Source: Microbispora amethystogenes (GTDB lineage: Bacteria > Actinomycetota > Actinomycetes > Streptosporangiales > Streptosporangiaceae). From it: 64,000 nucleotides of DNA. Below, piece after piece: positions 1 to 7,274 of this stretch (positions are counted from its first letter, which is position 1; each line of letters opens with the position of its first letter). The stretch spans positions 1-64,000 of the forward strand of contig NZ_BOOB01000063.1 in the NCBI RefSeq assembly GCF_016863015.1, in the 5' to 3' direction. The notes beneath the pieces were generated by a model, which was given only the letters and a program-made list of their open reading frames with translations, did not search any database and was not told where the DNA came from. The translations under genes and the position numbers were made by a program.

Positions 1-534
1 GGGGTCGTTGTCGGTGGCGGCCTGCTGGAGCAGCGTGTACTGCTCGTTGACCCACCACCACCGGACCTGACGGCCAGCCAGGCGGAACAGGCCAATCATG
101 GCCCACACCAGGGTCTGGGCGGCGTACCAGGGGGCGCGGATGGCGTGGAAGGCGGCCACGTGCGCCGACCGGCCCAGCGTGTCGCGGGCGGTGGCCGACA
201 GGTTCCCCGGCTGCAAGCCGGGCGGGAGGATCGGGCGCCGTCCCTCCACCGGCACCGGAGCCGGGGCGACCGATGCCGGCAGGTCCACCGGGACCGGCGC
301 CGTGTCGGCGGGCGGGGCATCGTCCAGCTCGATCTCGTAGGAGGTGTCCCGGGCGGCGCTCCGCCGGGCGACCGGCGTGGCCTGCTCGGGCGTCTCGGCG
401 GGCTGGTCGGTGCTGGCCTGGCGGGCGCGGCGGCGCTCGTCCAGCGGGACGACCTGCCCGCCCGGCGTCTCCCCGGGCTGGTCGGGGGTGGTGTCGGGGT
501 GGTTGTCGTCGGGCTCGAAGGGGTGGTGCGTCAT
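1..534 (-). CDS. FtsK/SpoIIIE-type DNA translocase (TraB-like), N-terminal part, cut by window edge
   Basis: The ORF reads from ATG at 534 to the left edge without a stop (178 codons seen). The first 100 residues are charged and proline-rich. A segment then resembles the N-terminus of AICE TraB/FtsK proteins: GNLSATARDTLG, then HVAAFHAIRAPWYAAQTLVW, then a Trp-rich patch RLAGRQVRWWWVNEQY. The motor domain with Walker motifs is outside the window, so the call rests on this N-terminal pattern and on neighbours. TraB proteins of this class move double-stranded DNA between mycelial cells during conjugation. The start overlaps the stop of the upstream 41-residue ORF as ATGA, indicating translational coupling in the transfer operon. 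Confidence 0.75.
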   Translation of the reverse strand, partial: MTHHPFEPDDNHPDTTPDQPGETPGGQVVPLDERRRARQASTDQPAETPEQATPVARRSAARDTSYEIELDDAPPADTAPVPVDLPASVAPAPVPVEGRRPILPPGLQPGNLSATARDTLGRSAHVAAFHAIRAPWYAAQTLVWAMIGLFRLAGRQVRWWWVNEQYTLLQQAATDNDP

Positions 535-656
535 GATGAGGTCACCTCGTGCGTCACGTAGCGGGCGGGGTGGCAGGGCGCGGCCGGAGTCTTGGCGGAT
601 GAGGTCGCGCCCTGCGTCGTGTTCGGGAAGCCGGGGCAGGTCGGGCGGGTGGCCAT
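531..656 (-). CDS. 41-residue coupled micro-ORF in the transfer operon
   Basis: This ORF starts at ATG 656, whose first base is the last base of the preceding stop (TGATG). It ends in a TGA overlapping the traB-like start (ATGA). Overlaps at both ends make it likely that it is translated, or at least that ribosomes pass through it. The product is Thr/Pro/Ala-rich with no hydrophobic segment and one Cys near each end. I recognise no family. It may be a real small protein or may only carry ribosomes to the translocase start. Confidence 0.5.
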   Translation of the reverse strand: MATRPTCPGFPNTTQGATSSAKTPAAPCHPARYVTHEVTSS

Positions 657-841
657 CAGCCCACCTCGGTGTCCTGCTCGATGTGCTGGCCGATGCGGGG
701 TTCGCAGCAGGTCCGGCGGTGCTCGGACATGGCCGCGTGGATCTGGGCGATGGTGCGCCGGCGGGTGAAGACCATACGCAGGTAGATGGACAGCGGGACG
801 GCCAGACACGCGAGGCTGACGATGAGGGCGAAGGTGAACAT
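656..841 (-). CDS. 61-residue single-pass membrane protein of the transfer operon
   Basis: The product begins with a clear hydrophobic helix (FTFALIVSLACLAVPLSIYL, residues 2-21), followed by a basic stretch containing RRR and a soluble tail with CC near residue 45. It is predicted to be membrane-anchored with its tail in the cytoplasm. It sits 18 bp downstream of the DUF2637 membrane protein and is joined to the next ORF by a TGATG overlap. Small membrane proteins are common in AICE transfer/spread operons, so a role in DNA spread is plausible but inferred from context. No family recognised. Confidence 0.6.
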   Translation of the reverse strand: MFTFALIVSLACLAVPLSIYLRMVFTRRRTIAQIHAAMSEHRRTCCEPRIGQHIEQDTEVG

Positions 842-859
842 GGCGGGTGGCTCCTTGGC

Positions 860-1858
860 CTAGTTGGTGGCGGGAGGGTTGAGGGCGTCACGGACGGCGC
901 GGGCGTCGTCCATGCCGCAGCGCAGGACGCGCCGCAAGCGGTAGGCGCTGGGGTCGGACGGAAGCTCTCCGGTCGCCATCAGCGTCCGCGCCCGCTCGAT
1001 CAGAGCCGTCACGTCCGGGCCGGTCTCCCTTACCGGATCATCGGCGTTTGCGCCGTACGTAAGGCCGGTAAGCCGCCCGCTGGCGGTGTGGTCGAGGGCG
1101 GCGAACGCGGCCAGGATGATCGGCAGGGCGGTCACGACGGCCACCGCGACGACCGGCCCCAGGATGTGCAGCACCAGCCGGGACAGGGAGAAGGACTCTC
1201 CCTGCGGCAGCGCCCACGGCAGGTGCGGCCAGGCGTTCATGCCGAGCGTCAGCCCCAGGAACAGGTACTCGATCCGGACGAGCTTCGGGTGGTTGAGCGG
1301 CGTGCCGCGCGTTCCGAGGTAGGCGCGGGCGCCGACGACGACCAGCAGGGCCAACGACATGAACGGCTCGACCAGCCAGGCGAACACCCAGGCGGGCGAC
1401 CACGGCTCGGCACCGTCAGCTGCAAACGACTGCACGCCCGCGGTTGACCAGGCGAGCGCGAGCGTGAGCGAGACCAGGGCGGCGCTCACCAGCGCGCGGC
1501 GCATCCGGGCGGCCTGCCAGGCGCGCATGGCCGGGTCCTGGTCGAGCTCGTGCAGACGGGCGGCCTCGTGCGCGGCCTTGCGCCGCTTGCGGACCCTGGT
1601 CGAGTCGAGCAACAGGGGGGCGTCGTCGTCCTGCAGACCGGCCAACAGGTGCGCCTCGGCCACCTCGGCGCGAAGCTGGCGAACCCGGCGGGTCTCCCCC
1701 GCCACGCCGTCCACGTCCTGCCCGCTCACCGCGCGGCCGGGGTGCGGGACGGGGGCGGTCGGGGCCGTCCGCATTAGGTGCTGCTCGATCTCGGCCAGTC
1801 CCCGGGAGACCTCTTCGGGGCTCGGCTCGGGGTTGGGGTTAGGGGTGGTGGGGCTCAT
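860..1858 (-). CDS. DUF2637 membrane protein, conjugal transfer/spread associated
   Basis: The 332-residue protein has a soluble N-terminal region (residues 1-118) with acidic and basic helical stretches. Four membrane helices follow at about 122-144, 156-180, 196-216 and 228-255, then a soluble C-terminal tail. The helix pattern, including the motif AWSTAGVQSFAA in helix 1 and a WLVEP motif in helix 2, matches DUF2637 proteins found next to traB in AICEs and actinomycete plasmids. These are presumed to help plasmid spread through mycelium, but the biochemical function is unknown. Its ATG overlaps the stop of the upstream RRQRL gene (TGATG), so the two are probably translated together. Confidence 0.8.
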   Translation of the reverse strand: MSPTTPNPNPEPSPEEVSRGLAEIEQHLMRTAPTAPVPHPGRAVSGQDVDGVAGETRRVRQLRAEVAEAHLLAGLQDDDAPLLLDSTRVRKRRKAAHEAARLHELDQDPAMRAWQAARMRRALVSAALVSLTLALAWSTAGVQSFAADGAEPWSPAWVFAWLVEPFMSLALLVVVGARAYLGTRGTPLNHPKLVRIEYLFLGLTLGMNAWPHLPWALPQGESFSLSRLVLHILGPVVAVAVVTALPIILAAFAALDHTASGRLTGLTYGANADDPVRETGPDVTALIERARTLMATGELPSDPSAYRLRRVLRCGMDDARAVRDALNPPATN

Positions 1859-2253
1859 CAGGCCACCTCTTTCAGGTCAGTAGGGGTCTCCGCGCAGTCC
1901 AGGCAGGTGCCCAGGTGGCGGGGCAGGACGTAACCGGCGTCCCTACGGCACTCGGGGCAGGTCCGGCGGGCGGCGTTGGCCTTGGCCAGCGCGTCAAGCT
2001 GGGCGGGGGTGGCGGTCCGCTTGGGCAGGGCGAAGCGGACGTCGTAGAGGTAGGCGGCGCGGACCCCGGGGGCGCCGTGCCGGCGGGACGCCCAGAGGAT
2101 CTGGGCTTGGACGCCCTGCCCGCCGGGCCGGAGTCCGGCGGCGGTGAGCTGGCGGCGGGTCAGCAGGTGCGCGGGGGCCATCCGCCAGGGCCAGGTCGGG
2201 ATGCCGTACCGCTTGCCGGAGGGGTCCCAGAAGCGGGCGCGGATGCGGCTCAC
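1858..2253 (-). CDS. RRQRL-type zinc-binding protein of AICEs
   Basis: The 131-residue product has the hallmark stretch RRQLTAAGLRPGGQ near residues 33-46, preceded by YGIPTWPWRMAP. A C-terminal cysteine cluster (CPEC, then CLDC) could hold one zinc ion. This arrangement matches the RRQRL-motif zinc-binding family that accompanies actinomycete conjugative elements; its function is unknown. I chose the GTG at 2253 because it overlaps the stop of the upstream gene as GTGA and because similarity begins there. The frame is open further upstream but loses family-like sequence. Confidence 0.8.
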   Translation of the reverse strand: MSRIRARFWDPSGKRYGIPTWPWRMAPAHLLTRRQLTAAGLRPGGQGVQAQILWASRRHGAPGVRAAYLYDVRFALPKRTATPAQLDALAKANAARRTCPECRRDAGYVLPRHLGTCLDCAETPTDLKEVA

Positions 2254-2405
2254 CGGTCCCCTCCGGCGGGGCGCTTGAAGTACAGGACAGTGAACATGCG
2301 GTCGGAGTTGTAGACGGTCGAGACCAGCTCCCAGCCGTCCGCACCGAGCGCGTTGAGGTCGGCCTCGCTGAGGCGGGCGCGGGTGCAGTACTCCCAACGG
2401 GTCAT
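2250..2405 (-). CDS. 51-residue DUF4177-like micro-protein
   Basis: The ORF runs from ATG 2405 to a TGA that overlaps the next start (GTGA). The sequence WEYCTRARLSEADLNALGAD followed by GWELVSTVY and a short strand ending in YFKRP resembles the compact DUF4177 fold (W-E-Y at the start, L-N-x-L-G-x-x-G-W-E-L-V in the middle). Function of that family is unknown. It lies in the middle of the tightly packed AICE operon with overlaps on its 3' side, which strongly favours it being a real gene despite its size. Confidence 0.65.
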   Translation of the reverse strand: MTRWEYCTRARLSEADLNALGADGWELVSTVYNSDRMFTVLYFKRPAGGDR

Positions 2406-2423
2406 GGGTCGCTCTCCTCAGAG

Positions 2424-2594
2424 TCAGTCGGACGAGACGCGGAAGCGGGTACGGCAGGCCCGGCAGCCCGGGCGGCAGGTCGCCCCGTGCAGGGGGCAGA
2501 GCTGGAGGCGACGGCCGGTCGAGGTGCCGCAGCGGCGGCAGCCGATGACGCTGGCGGAGCGCTGGCCGCACTCAGAGCAGCGGAAGCGCCTCAT
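2424..2594 (-). CDS. 56-residue cysteine-rich zinc-ribbon-like micro-protein
   Basis: The product has seven cysteines arranged as CSEC, CRRC, then LCPLHGATCRPGCRAC. This looks like one or two zinc knuckles, and the rest of the chain is strongly basic. It could bind nucleic acid, but no specific family is recognised. ATG 2594 overlaps the stop of the upstream NUDIX gene (ATGA), so it probably depends on translation from there. The frameshift in that gene could therefore lower its expression. Confidence 0.65.
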   Translation of the reverse strand: MRRFRCSECGQRSASVIGCRRCGTSTGRRLQLCPLHGATCRPGCRACRTRFRVSSD

Positions 2595-3276
2595 CGGGTC
2601 ACCTCCGGCAGGCCCGATCCGAGCAGTTCGGCCAGCATCGGCCGGTGAGCGGCGAAGACATGCCCCCCGTAGGCCATCGCCAGGGCGGCCACCGCAGCGG
2701 GGTAGCTGCCGGCCGCCACCCACGCGGCCCGGCGGGCGTCGTCGGCGCCGACCGGAACCGGGAAGTCTCTGCGCCTCATGACGTGCAGGTCGGCTCTGGC
2801 CGGTACGGTCACCATCCACGCCTCGTCACTGGCGCGGGGGTCGGGCACGTACCGGGCCGGAAGGACCTGCCAGGACGCCCCGGTGAGCGTCAGGCCGGTC
2901 TCTTCCTCCAGTTCGCGGACCGCTGCTGCCGCCGGGTCCTCTCCGGGCTCGACGAAGCCGCCCGGCAGCGCCCACCCGTGCCCGTCGCCGCGCTCGCCAT
3001 GACCAGCCAGCGGAAGCCGTATTCGTCGGTGGCGGTCACCACCGCGTCCGCGGCCACCTGCTCGCCCCAGTGCCCAAGCTCGTTGCGGCCGTAGCGAATG
3101 CCCGTGGGGGCGTAGGGGTTGACCGGGCGGCCGTCGACCACGCGGAACGGGATGGCCGCCCGTGCCTGACGGGCCGCCCAGTCGATCTCCCGGGGGTCGG
3201 TGCACGGGTCGGCCCACCCCTCTTCGACGCCCTTACCGAACACGTCCGGATGCGTGTAGGTCCTCTGCGAGGTCAT
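2591..3276 (-). pseudogene. NUDIX hydrolase gene with a one-base frameshift
   Basis: Two frames together give one AICE-type NUDIX protein. The first 92 codons (ATG 3276 to about 2998) read through PFRVVDGRPVNPYAPTGIRY and GFRWLVM. The other frame then continues ERGDGHGWALPGGFVEPGED and a perfect NUDIX box (G-x5-E-x7-REL-EEETGL). The switch is at 2996-2997, where one base is missing between the ATG codon for Met and the GAG for Glu. As read, the first frame ends early without the catalytic box. It is either a genuine inactivated gene or a sequencing error. An intact enzyme would hydrolyse a nucleoside diphosphate-linked substrate. Start and stop both overlap neighbours (TGATG and ATGA). Confidence 0.8.
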
Positions 3277-3608
3277 CAGGCCACCTCTCCCAGGACGGGC
3301 GGCAGTTCCAGGCGCAGCAGATGAGCCGCGTTGATCTCCTCGGCGGCGTAGCCACCCCAGACGCCCGTACGCGGACGGGCCGTCAGGGCGTAGTTGAGGC
3401 AGGCCGGCCGCGCCGGGCAGGTCCGGCAGATGGCCTTGGCGGCGGCCTCTCGGACCTGCCGCGCCTCGTCGGGCTCGTCGTCGGTGTCAGGGCCGGTGAA
3501 CAGGTCGGCGTCAGCCGCCTCACAGGCCGGTCCGGCGTCGAGAACCGTGGCCAACAGCGCCACCGGCTCCTCACCGCCGAACAGAGCGGTCAGAGCGTCG
3601 GCCGTCAT
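3276..3608 (-). CDS. WhiB-like iron-sulfur transcription factor
   Basis: The 110-residue protein contains the four-cysteine WhiB arrangement: a first Cys (CEAADADLF), then CRTCPARPAC, followed by the GVWGG turn and a short basic C-terminal part. WhiB-like proteins bind a [4Fe-4S] cluster and act with sigma factors as redox-sensitive regulators. This copy heads the AICE transfer operon, so it probably controls element genes. ATG 3608 is preceded by GGAG, and upstream in-frame codons do not look family-like. A 13-codon leader ORF overlaps the start. The next gene overlaps the stop (TGATG). Confidence 0.85.
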   Translation of the reverse strand: MTADALTALFGGEEPVALLATVLDAGPACEAADADLFTGPDTDDEPDEARQVREAAAKAICRTCPARPACLNYALTARPRTGVWGGYAAEEINAAHLLRLELPPVLGEVA

Positions 3609-3646
3609 CGGGCCACGCTCCGGCAGGTCTGGGACCCGTAGGTCAT
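3605..3646 (-). CDS. Possible 13-residue leader ORF overlapping the whiB start
   Basis: ATG 3646 follows AGAGGTG at good spacing and encodes MTYGSQTCRSVAR. Its TGA overlaps the whiB ATG as ATGA. Such an arrangement can couple whiB translation to the leader. No family signal is possible at this length, so only the ribosome-binding site and overlap support it. Confidence 0.35.
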   Translation of the reverse strand: MTYGSQTCRSVAR

Positions 3647-3764
3647 GATGAGAACACCTCTCTTGAGGGGCGCCGGGGTGCGGTTCCTGTTTGGCGACTG
3701 GCCGCACTCCGGCTGTTTCAGTTGGCCGCCTTCCAGGTCCTTCGACAGGCGGCCCGTTAGGGCT

Positions 3765-3806
3765 AGCTCTATTAGCTCCTAGGCGAGGAGCGATGTCAAT
3801 AGAGCT
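3765..3806. promoter_or_regulatory. Nested inverted repeats between divergent whiB and gntR genes (probable operator)
   Basis: AGCTCTATT at 3765-3773 is perfectly repeated in inverted form at 3798-3806. Inside it lies a second inverted pair, GCTCCT (3775-3780) and AGGAGC (3786-3791). The half TAGCTC also occurs twice as a direct repeat at 3764 and 3773. The region sits between the two divergent arms of the element, where the GntR-type repressor would be expected to act. Binding is inferred. Confidence 0.55.
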
Positions 3807-3883
3807 GGTTGTATTTCTCGCTCCGGCGTTGCAGGATCGATAGCGCTACCCTTATTGGGTGGGTTTGGAGTGGAGGGGATCAC

Positions 3884-4648
3884 ATGGCTGTCGGCTACCG
3901 TGAGCTGGCCGAAGTCCTTCGCGAGGGCATCCAACGGGGTGACTATCCGGCGGGGGAGACCTTGCCGAAGCAGGAGGAGATCGCCGAGCAGTACGGCGTC
4001 AACATCAAGACCGTTCGCCAGGCCGTCCGGCTGCTGGAAGCCGAAGGGCTCGTCACACCCGTACGACGGAGGGGGACTGTCGTCCGGGAGCGTCCCCCGA
4101 TGAAGCGCTTGGGCATCGAGCGGTACGCCAAGAGCAAGTGGAAGTTCGGCCTCGTCGCGTTCGCTGCCGATCGTGAGGCATCCGGGCGCGCTTGGAGCCC
4201 GACTGACCAGACGCAGACGGTCCGGTTGGTCGACGCGGACGCCGAAGTGGCCGAAGCGTTCGGCCTCTCTGAGGGCTCACAGGTCTACGAGCGAGCACGG
4301 CTCGTTAAAGAGGGCGACTCACCGACGCATACCCTGACGAGCTACTACCGGCCCGATGATGTGCAGGGGACGCCACTCGTAGACCCAACGCCCGGTCCCG
4401 CTGGCCGCGGGGGAGGCTTCGCAGTCCTGACCCTTCAGGGCTTGGAGCCGGACACCATGACGGAGACGGTTCACGCGCGCATGCCGACGCCGGACGAGAC
4501 GGAGACCCTTCAACTGCCTGCCGGCGAACCGGTCATGGTTCTTCAACGGCGCACCTTCACACGAGACGGCCAGTTGGTCGAATTCGCTCGGGGCGTCCAC
4601 GCTGCGTCCCGCTTCGCGTGGTCCTACACGTTCAAGATTCCGGACTGA
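3884..4648 (+). CDS. GntR/HutC-family transcriptional regulator of the element
   Basis: The 254-residue protein has an N-terminal winged helix (residues 3-70; LPKQEEIAEQYGVNIKTVRQ is the recognition helix region). A UTRA-like ligand-binding domain follows, with the usual YERARLV and LTSYYRP strands. HutC-type GntR proteins repress transfer genes in actinomycete conjugative elements and respond to a small effector. ATG 3884 is chosen because GGAGGGG lies seven bases upstream and the HTH starts directly after it. The frame is open back to 3809, but that part overlaps the probable operator. It is transcribed divergently from whiB and leads into the YdcF-like gene 15 bp later. Confidence 0.85.
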   Translation: MAVGYRELAEVLREGIQRGDYPAGETLPKQEEIAEQYGVNIKTVRQAVRLLEAEGLVTPVRRRGTVVRERPPMKRLGIERYAKSKWKFGLVAFAADREASGRAWSPTDQTQTVRLVDADAEVAEAFGLSEGSQVYERARLVKEGDSPTHTLTSYYRPDDVQGTPLVDPTPGPAGRGGGFAVLTLQGLEPDTMTETVHARMPTPDETETLQLPAGEPVMVLQRRTFTRDGQLVEFARGVHAASRFAWSYTFKIPD

Positions 4649-4663
4649 GGAGAGGAAGGGGTC

Positions 4664-5323
4664 ATGACCGCCACTGCTCTTGTGCCCGACGCCCTCCGGG
4701 CCGACGTCGAGACCTTGTGGGACTACCACAACATGCACCACGTCGTTCGTCCCTCAGACATCGGCATCGGCCTTGGAAGTCATGACCTCGGTGTGGCAAC
4801 ATACGCCGCTGATCTCTACCAGCAGGGGATGTTCCCGCTCATCGTGTTCACGGGCGCCAACGCCCCCACGACGGTAAGCCGGTTTCCCCGTGGCGAGGCG
4901 GTCCATTACAAGGAACATGCCGTCGAACTGGGCGTCCCTGCCGATGACATCCTGGTCGAGCCTCGCGCGACCAACACGGGGGAGAACTTCACGTGTACCC
5001 GCGCCCTTCTGGAGCAGCACGGGATCGCTGTTAAGTCGGCGGTTCTCATCTCACGGCCCTACCAGCAGCGACGTGCCTACGCGACGTGCAAGAGGTTGTG
5101 GCCTGAGATTGAGGTCAGGTGCGCGTCGCTTCCCCTCTCCCTTGACGACTACGTGGCGAGCATCGGAGATGTAGACCGCGTGATCAACATGCTGGTCGGT
5201 GACACTCAGCGGATCACGGAGTACGCCCAGAAGGGGTTCGCTGTCGAGCAGCCATACCCGGATGAGGTCGATGCCGCCTTCCAACGGCTGGTAGCTGCCG
5301 GTTTCACAAGCCGCTTGGTCTAA
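4664..5323 (+). CDS. YdcF/ElyC-family (DUF218) protein
   Basis: The 219-residue protein shows the DUF218 core. GLGSHDLGVA follows the first strand, then IVFTGANAPT and FPRGEAVHYKEHA, and then EPRATNTGENF with the conserved Asn-Thr-Gly motif. There is no signal peptide or membrane helix, so it is a cytoplasmic member, unlike the envelope-anchored ElyC and SanA. The biochemical role is not established; some members bind SAM or act on the cell envelope. A good ribosome-binding site (GGAGAGGAAGG) precedes ATG 4664. It probably forms an operon with gntR. Confidence 0.75.
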   Translation: MTATALVPDALRADVETLWDYHNMHHVVRPSDIGIGLGSHDLGVATYAADLYQQGMFPLIVFTGANAPTTVSRFPRGEAVHYKEHAVELGVPADDILVEPRATNTGENFTCTRALLEQHGIAVKSAVLISRPYQQRRAYATCKRLWPEIEVRCASLPLSLDDYVASIGDVDRVINMLVGDTQRITEYAQKGFAVEQPYPDEVDAAFQRLVAAGFTSRLV

Positions 5324-5418
5324 GAGGCGGAAGAACCCCAGGTCTGCACGGAACCCGTGACGAGACAGACGAGTGCGCTCAACGACACGGGTAGCTGAAT
5401 TAGTGCCTGCCCTATGAG

Positions 5419-5445
5419 TGTCCCCCGTGTCTCCGGTGTCCCCGA
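5419..5445. repeat. Three tandem 9-bp TGTCyCCGG-like repeats
   Basis: TGTCCCCCG, TGTCTCCGG and TGTCCCCGA follow each other without spacing in the gap after the YdcF-like gene. They look like short iterons or a regulator site, and related GTGTCCCC sequence recurs at about 5510. No function can be assigned from sequence alone. Confidence 0.4.
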
Positions 5446-5587
5446 ACCCCGGCTGAGCTGCGAAAACGTCGAGGACCAAGGGGGGCAGTCGAGGGACAGT
5501 GGCCCGTATCGTGTCCCCTCGGCCTCTTTCATTTCCCCTGGACACGCGGGAAGAGCAGCGGGATACGATGCTGGTAGTGGTGCTGGA

Positions 5588-5821
5588 TTGAACTCGACTC
5601 CCGCATTGATGATCGCTGTATCGCTGATCTGCATACTTCTCCCCCACGTCTCGTACATCCGGAAGCAGGACCAGAAGCGAGACAAGAAGGGGAAGGTGGT
5701 GCGTGATGAGCGTACGAAGGACCTTCGGGTCTCGATCGCAGGCCGGACGGCGGCGCCCCTTATGACGATGCTGTACACATCCCTTCTGGGATGGTTTTAC
5801 GTCAATGGGGAGGCGGGTTGA
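5588..5821 (+). CDS. Small two-helix membrane protein, AICE cargo
   Basis: About 77 residues. A hydrophobic helix (ALMIAVSLICILLPHVSYI) is followed by a strongly charged loop (RKQDQKRDKKGKVVRDERTK) and a second helix (TMLYTSLLGWFYV). The hydrophobic and charged pattern makes this frame look like a true protein. The start is uncertain: TTG 5588 with a weak GGTGCTGG upstream, ATG 5609, or the open frame back to ATG 5414. No family recognised. It lies among cargo genes between regulator and attachment site. Confidence 0.45.
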   Translation: MNSTPALMIAVSLICILLPHVSYIRKQDQKRDKKGKVVRDERTKDLRVSIAGRTAAPLMTMLYTSLLGWFYVNGEAG

Positions 5822-5977
5822 GCCCAGCAACACCTGGCTATCGGCTGCCCCTCCGGATAGTCGTACGATCCCTGCGCGTAGCGCGCCCCGAAAAGCGGCT
5901 GAGAACATTTGGGGATTTCGGCTTGGGCGTCCGGATGAGACATAGACGTTGTGGACCATGTCGGTGACACTACGTTC

Positions 5978-6652
5978 ATGGGCGACTCGATCCGCAGGGC
6001 AGACACGGCAGGCTACCTACCGCAGTTTCGCCCGTTAGCTGGCGAACCCAACCCGTTTGCCGAATTACCGAGAGGCGCAGGTCCGGGATCGTACGAAGCT
6101 GAACTTCCCCTGAACGGATTTTCCTCTGAAAAGGAACTCGCAGACCGTGTCCTGGAACGCCTGGAACCGTGGTTCTGGGTTGATCAGGAAGTCTCCGGCA
6201 CTCACTGCACAGGCGTCAGACTCCGGATCGACGCGATGATTTGGCCTCGCGACTTCTCGCAGTGGAAGGCCCCTGATGTGGCCTTCGGTATCGAGTTCAA
6301 GGCCGTCAGGACCGGCCGCACCCTCTACGATCCTGGCCTAAATGCGTACACCCGATGGGTTGCTCAGGCGGCCGACTACACCCATACGAATTGGGACGGC
6401 TATGGGCGTCGTCTCATACTGTGCTGCCCTGGGGTGGTGTCAGCCCTGAAGGGTTATGCCGGCACTCGTGACGCCAGGGGTGACTTGCTCGTGGCCAAGC
6501 GGCTCATGGGCCAGCTTGGAGTTGGCGAACTTGTTCTCCGATGGGGACAAGGGCTGACCATTCTGTTCAACGGAGAACGGGTGTGGTCTGAGCGGGGCGG
6601 TGTGAGCAAGGGCAAGTACTGGAGCCTGAGAGCCCGGTCGGGATCACGATGA
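5978..6652 (+). CDS. PD-(D/E)XK nuclease-like protein, AICE cargo
   Basis: The 224-residue protein contains RLRIDAMIWPR (Asp85) and, 18 residues later, VAFGIEFKAV (Glu106-x-Lys108). An upstream helix is rich in Glu (EKELADRVLERLE). This is the spacing of the PD-(D/E)XK phosphodiesterase core found in restriction and repair nucleases. No DNA-recognition domain or partner methylase is seen. ATG 5978 follows GGTGA; GTG 5951 in the same frame is an alternative start. The position near the element's right end suggests a host-interaction or defence role, but only the nuclease-like core is visible. Confidence 0.55.
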   Translation: MGDSIRRADTAGYLPQFRPLAGEPNPFAELPRGAGPGSYEAELPLNGFSSEKELADRVLERLEPWFWVDQEVSGTHCTGVRLRIDAMIWPRDFSQWKAPDVAFGIEFKAVRTGRTLYDPGLNAYTRWVAQAADYTHTNWDGYGRRLILCCPGVVSALKGYAGTRDARGDLLVAKRLMGQLGVGELVLRWGQGLTILFNGERVWSERGGVSKGKYWSLRARSGSR

Positions 6653-6785
6653 CGGCCATCATGATCAACCGAAAAGTGTTACAGCAGCCTTCACACAGGA
6701 CAAATAGGACGCTGTCTCCACATCTGGAGCTTTGTCCATAGATGTCAGATGTGGAACGGTCCTGAAACCGCTACAGTCTCGTCTC

Positions 6786-7274
6786 ATGGCAGATGCAGGT
6801 CTATGGCTGGGGCTCCTGCTCAGCATCCCACTTAGTATTCTCGCAAACATCTTCACTCCTGCATTTCAACGCTACATAGCAAAGCGGAGCGAGCGAGCCG
6901 CAGTGAAGAGAATAGCTCGCGATCGGAAATTTAAGGCCAAAATAGACAATTACAAGAAAGATCCCAATGCATATCAGGCCTACATCCACGAAAACATTCT
7001 CGGCACAGTTGTGAACTGTGCATTTGCGATATTATTTGCAACCTTCTTTGGTGTGGTCTCTGTTTTGGTCGTATTAGACAAGGCCGCGAAAGATCCTTCC
7101 CTGAAGTGGGTGGCAGCTGGTACGGGGTTGATCTCGGTAATAAGCATGCTTGAGGTAATTCTGACTGCTCGATCAGGACGACAAGTTGCTCGACTTATGA
7201 ACAGGCCGTCGTCGGCCGAGACGGCGTCTCCTCTGGATCAGGAAGGGGACGCTGACAGTCGGCGCGGTGAGTGA
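6786..7274 (+). CDS. Three-helix membrane protein of low GC content, AICE cargo
   Basis: The 162-residue product has hydrophobic segments at about 5-27, 70-92 and 104-122. A basic central region (KRSERAAVKRIARDRKFKAK) is probably cytoplasmic, and the tail is acidic. Base and codon use differ sharply from every neighbour: many A- or T-ending codons (AAA, AAT, ATA, TTA) in an otherwise very GC-rich window, which indicates recent transfer. ATG 6786 is preferred because the hydrophobic helix begins just after it; the frame is open back to 6732. No family recognised. Confidence 0.6.
   Translation: MADAGLWLGLLLSIPLSILANIFTPAFQRYIAKRSERAAVKRIARDRKFKAKIDNYKKDPNAYQAYIHENILGTVVNCAFAILFATFFGVVSVLVVLDKAAKDPSLKWVAAGTGLISVISMLEVILTARSGRQVARLMNRPSSAETASPLDQEGDADSRRGE

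Noticed and set aside
344-1447. Long plus-strand open frame across the left-end operon
   Set aside because: Opposite to the DUF2637 and neighbouring genes; low-complexity Gly/Arg/Gln sequence typical of antisense frames in GC-rich DNA.
5051-5959. 302-codon minus-strand frame opposite the YdcF and small membrane protein genes
   Set aside because: Composition is Arg/Ser-rich without family pattern, while the plus strand encodes recognisable products.
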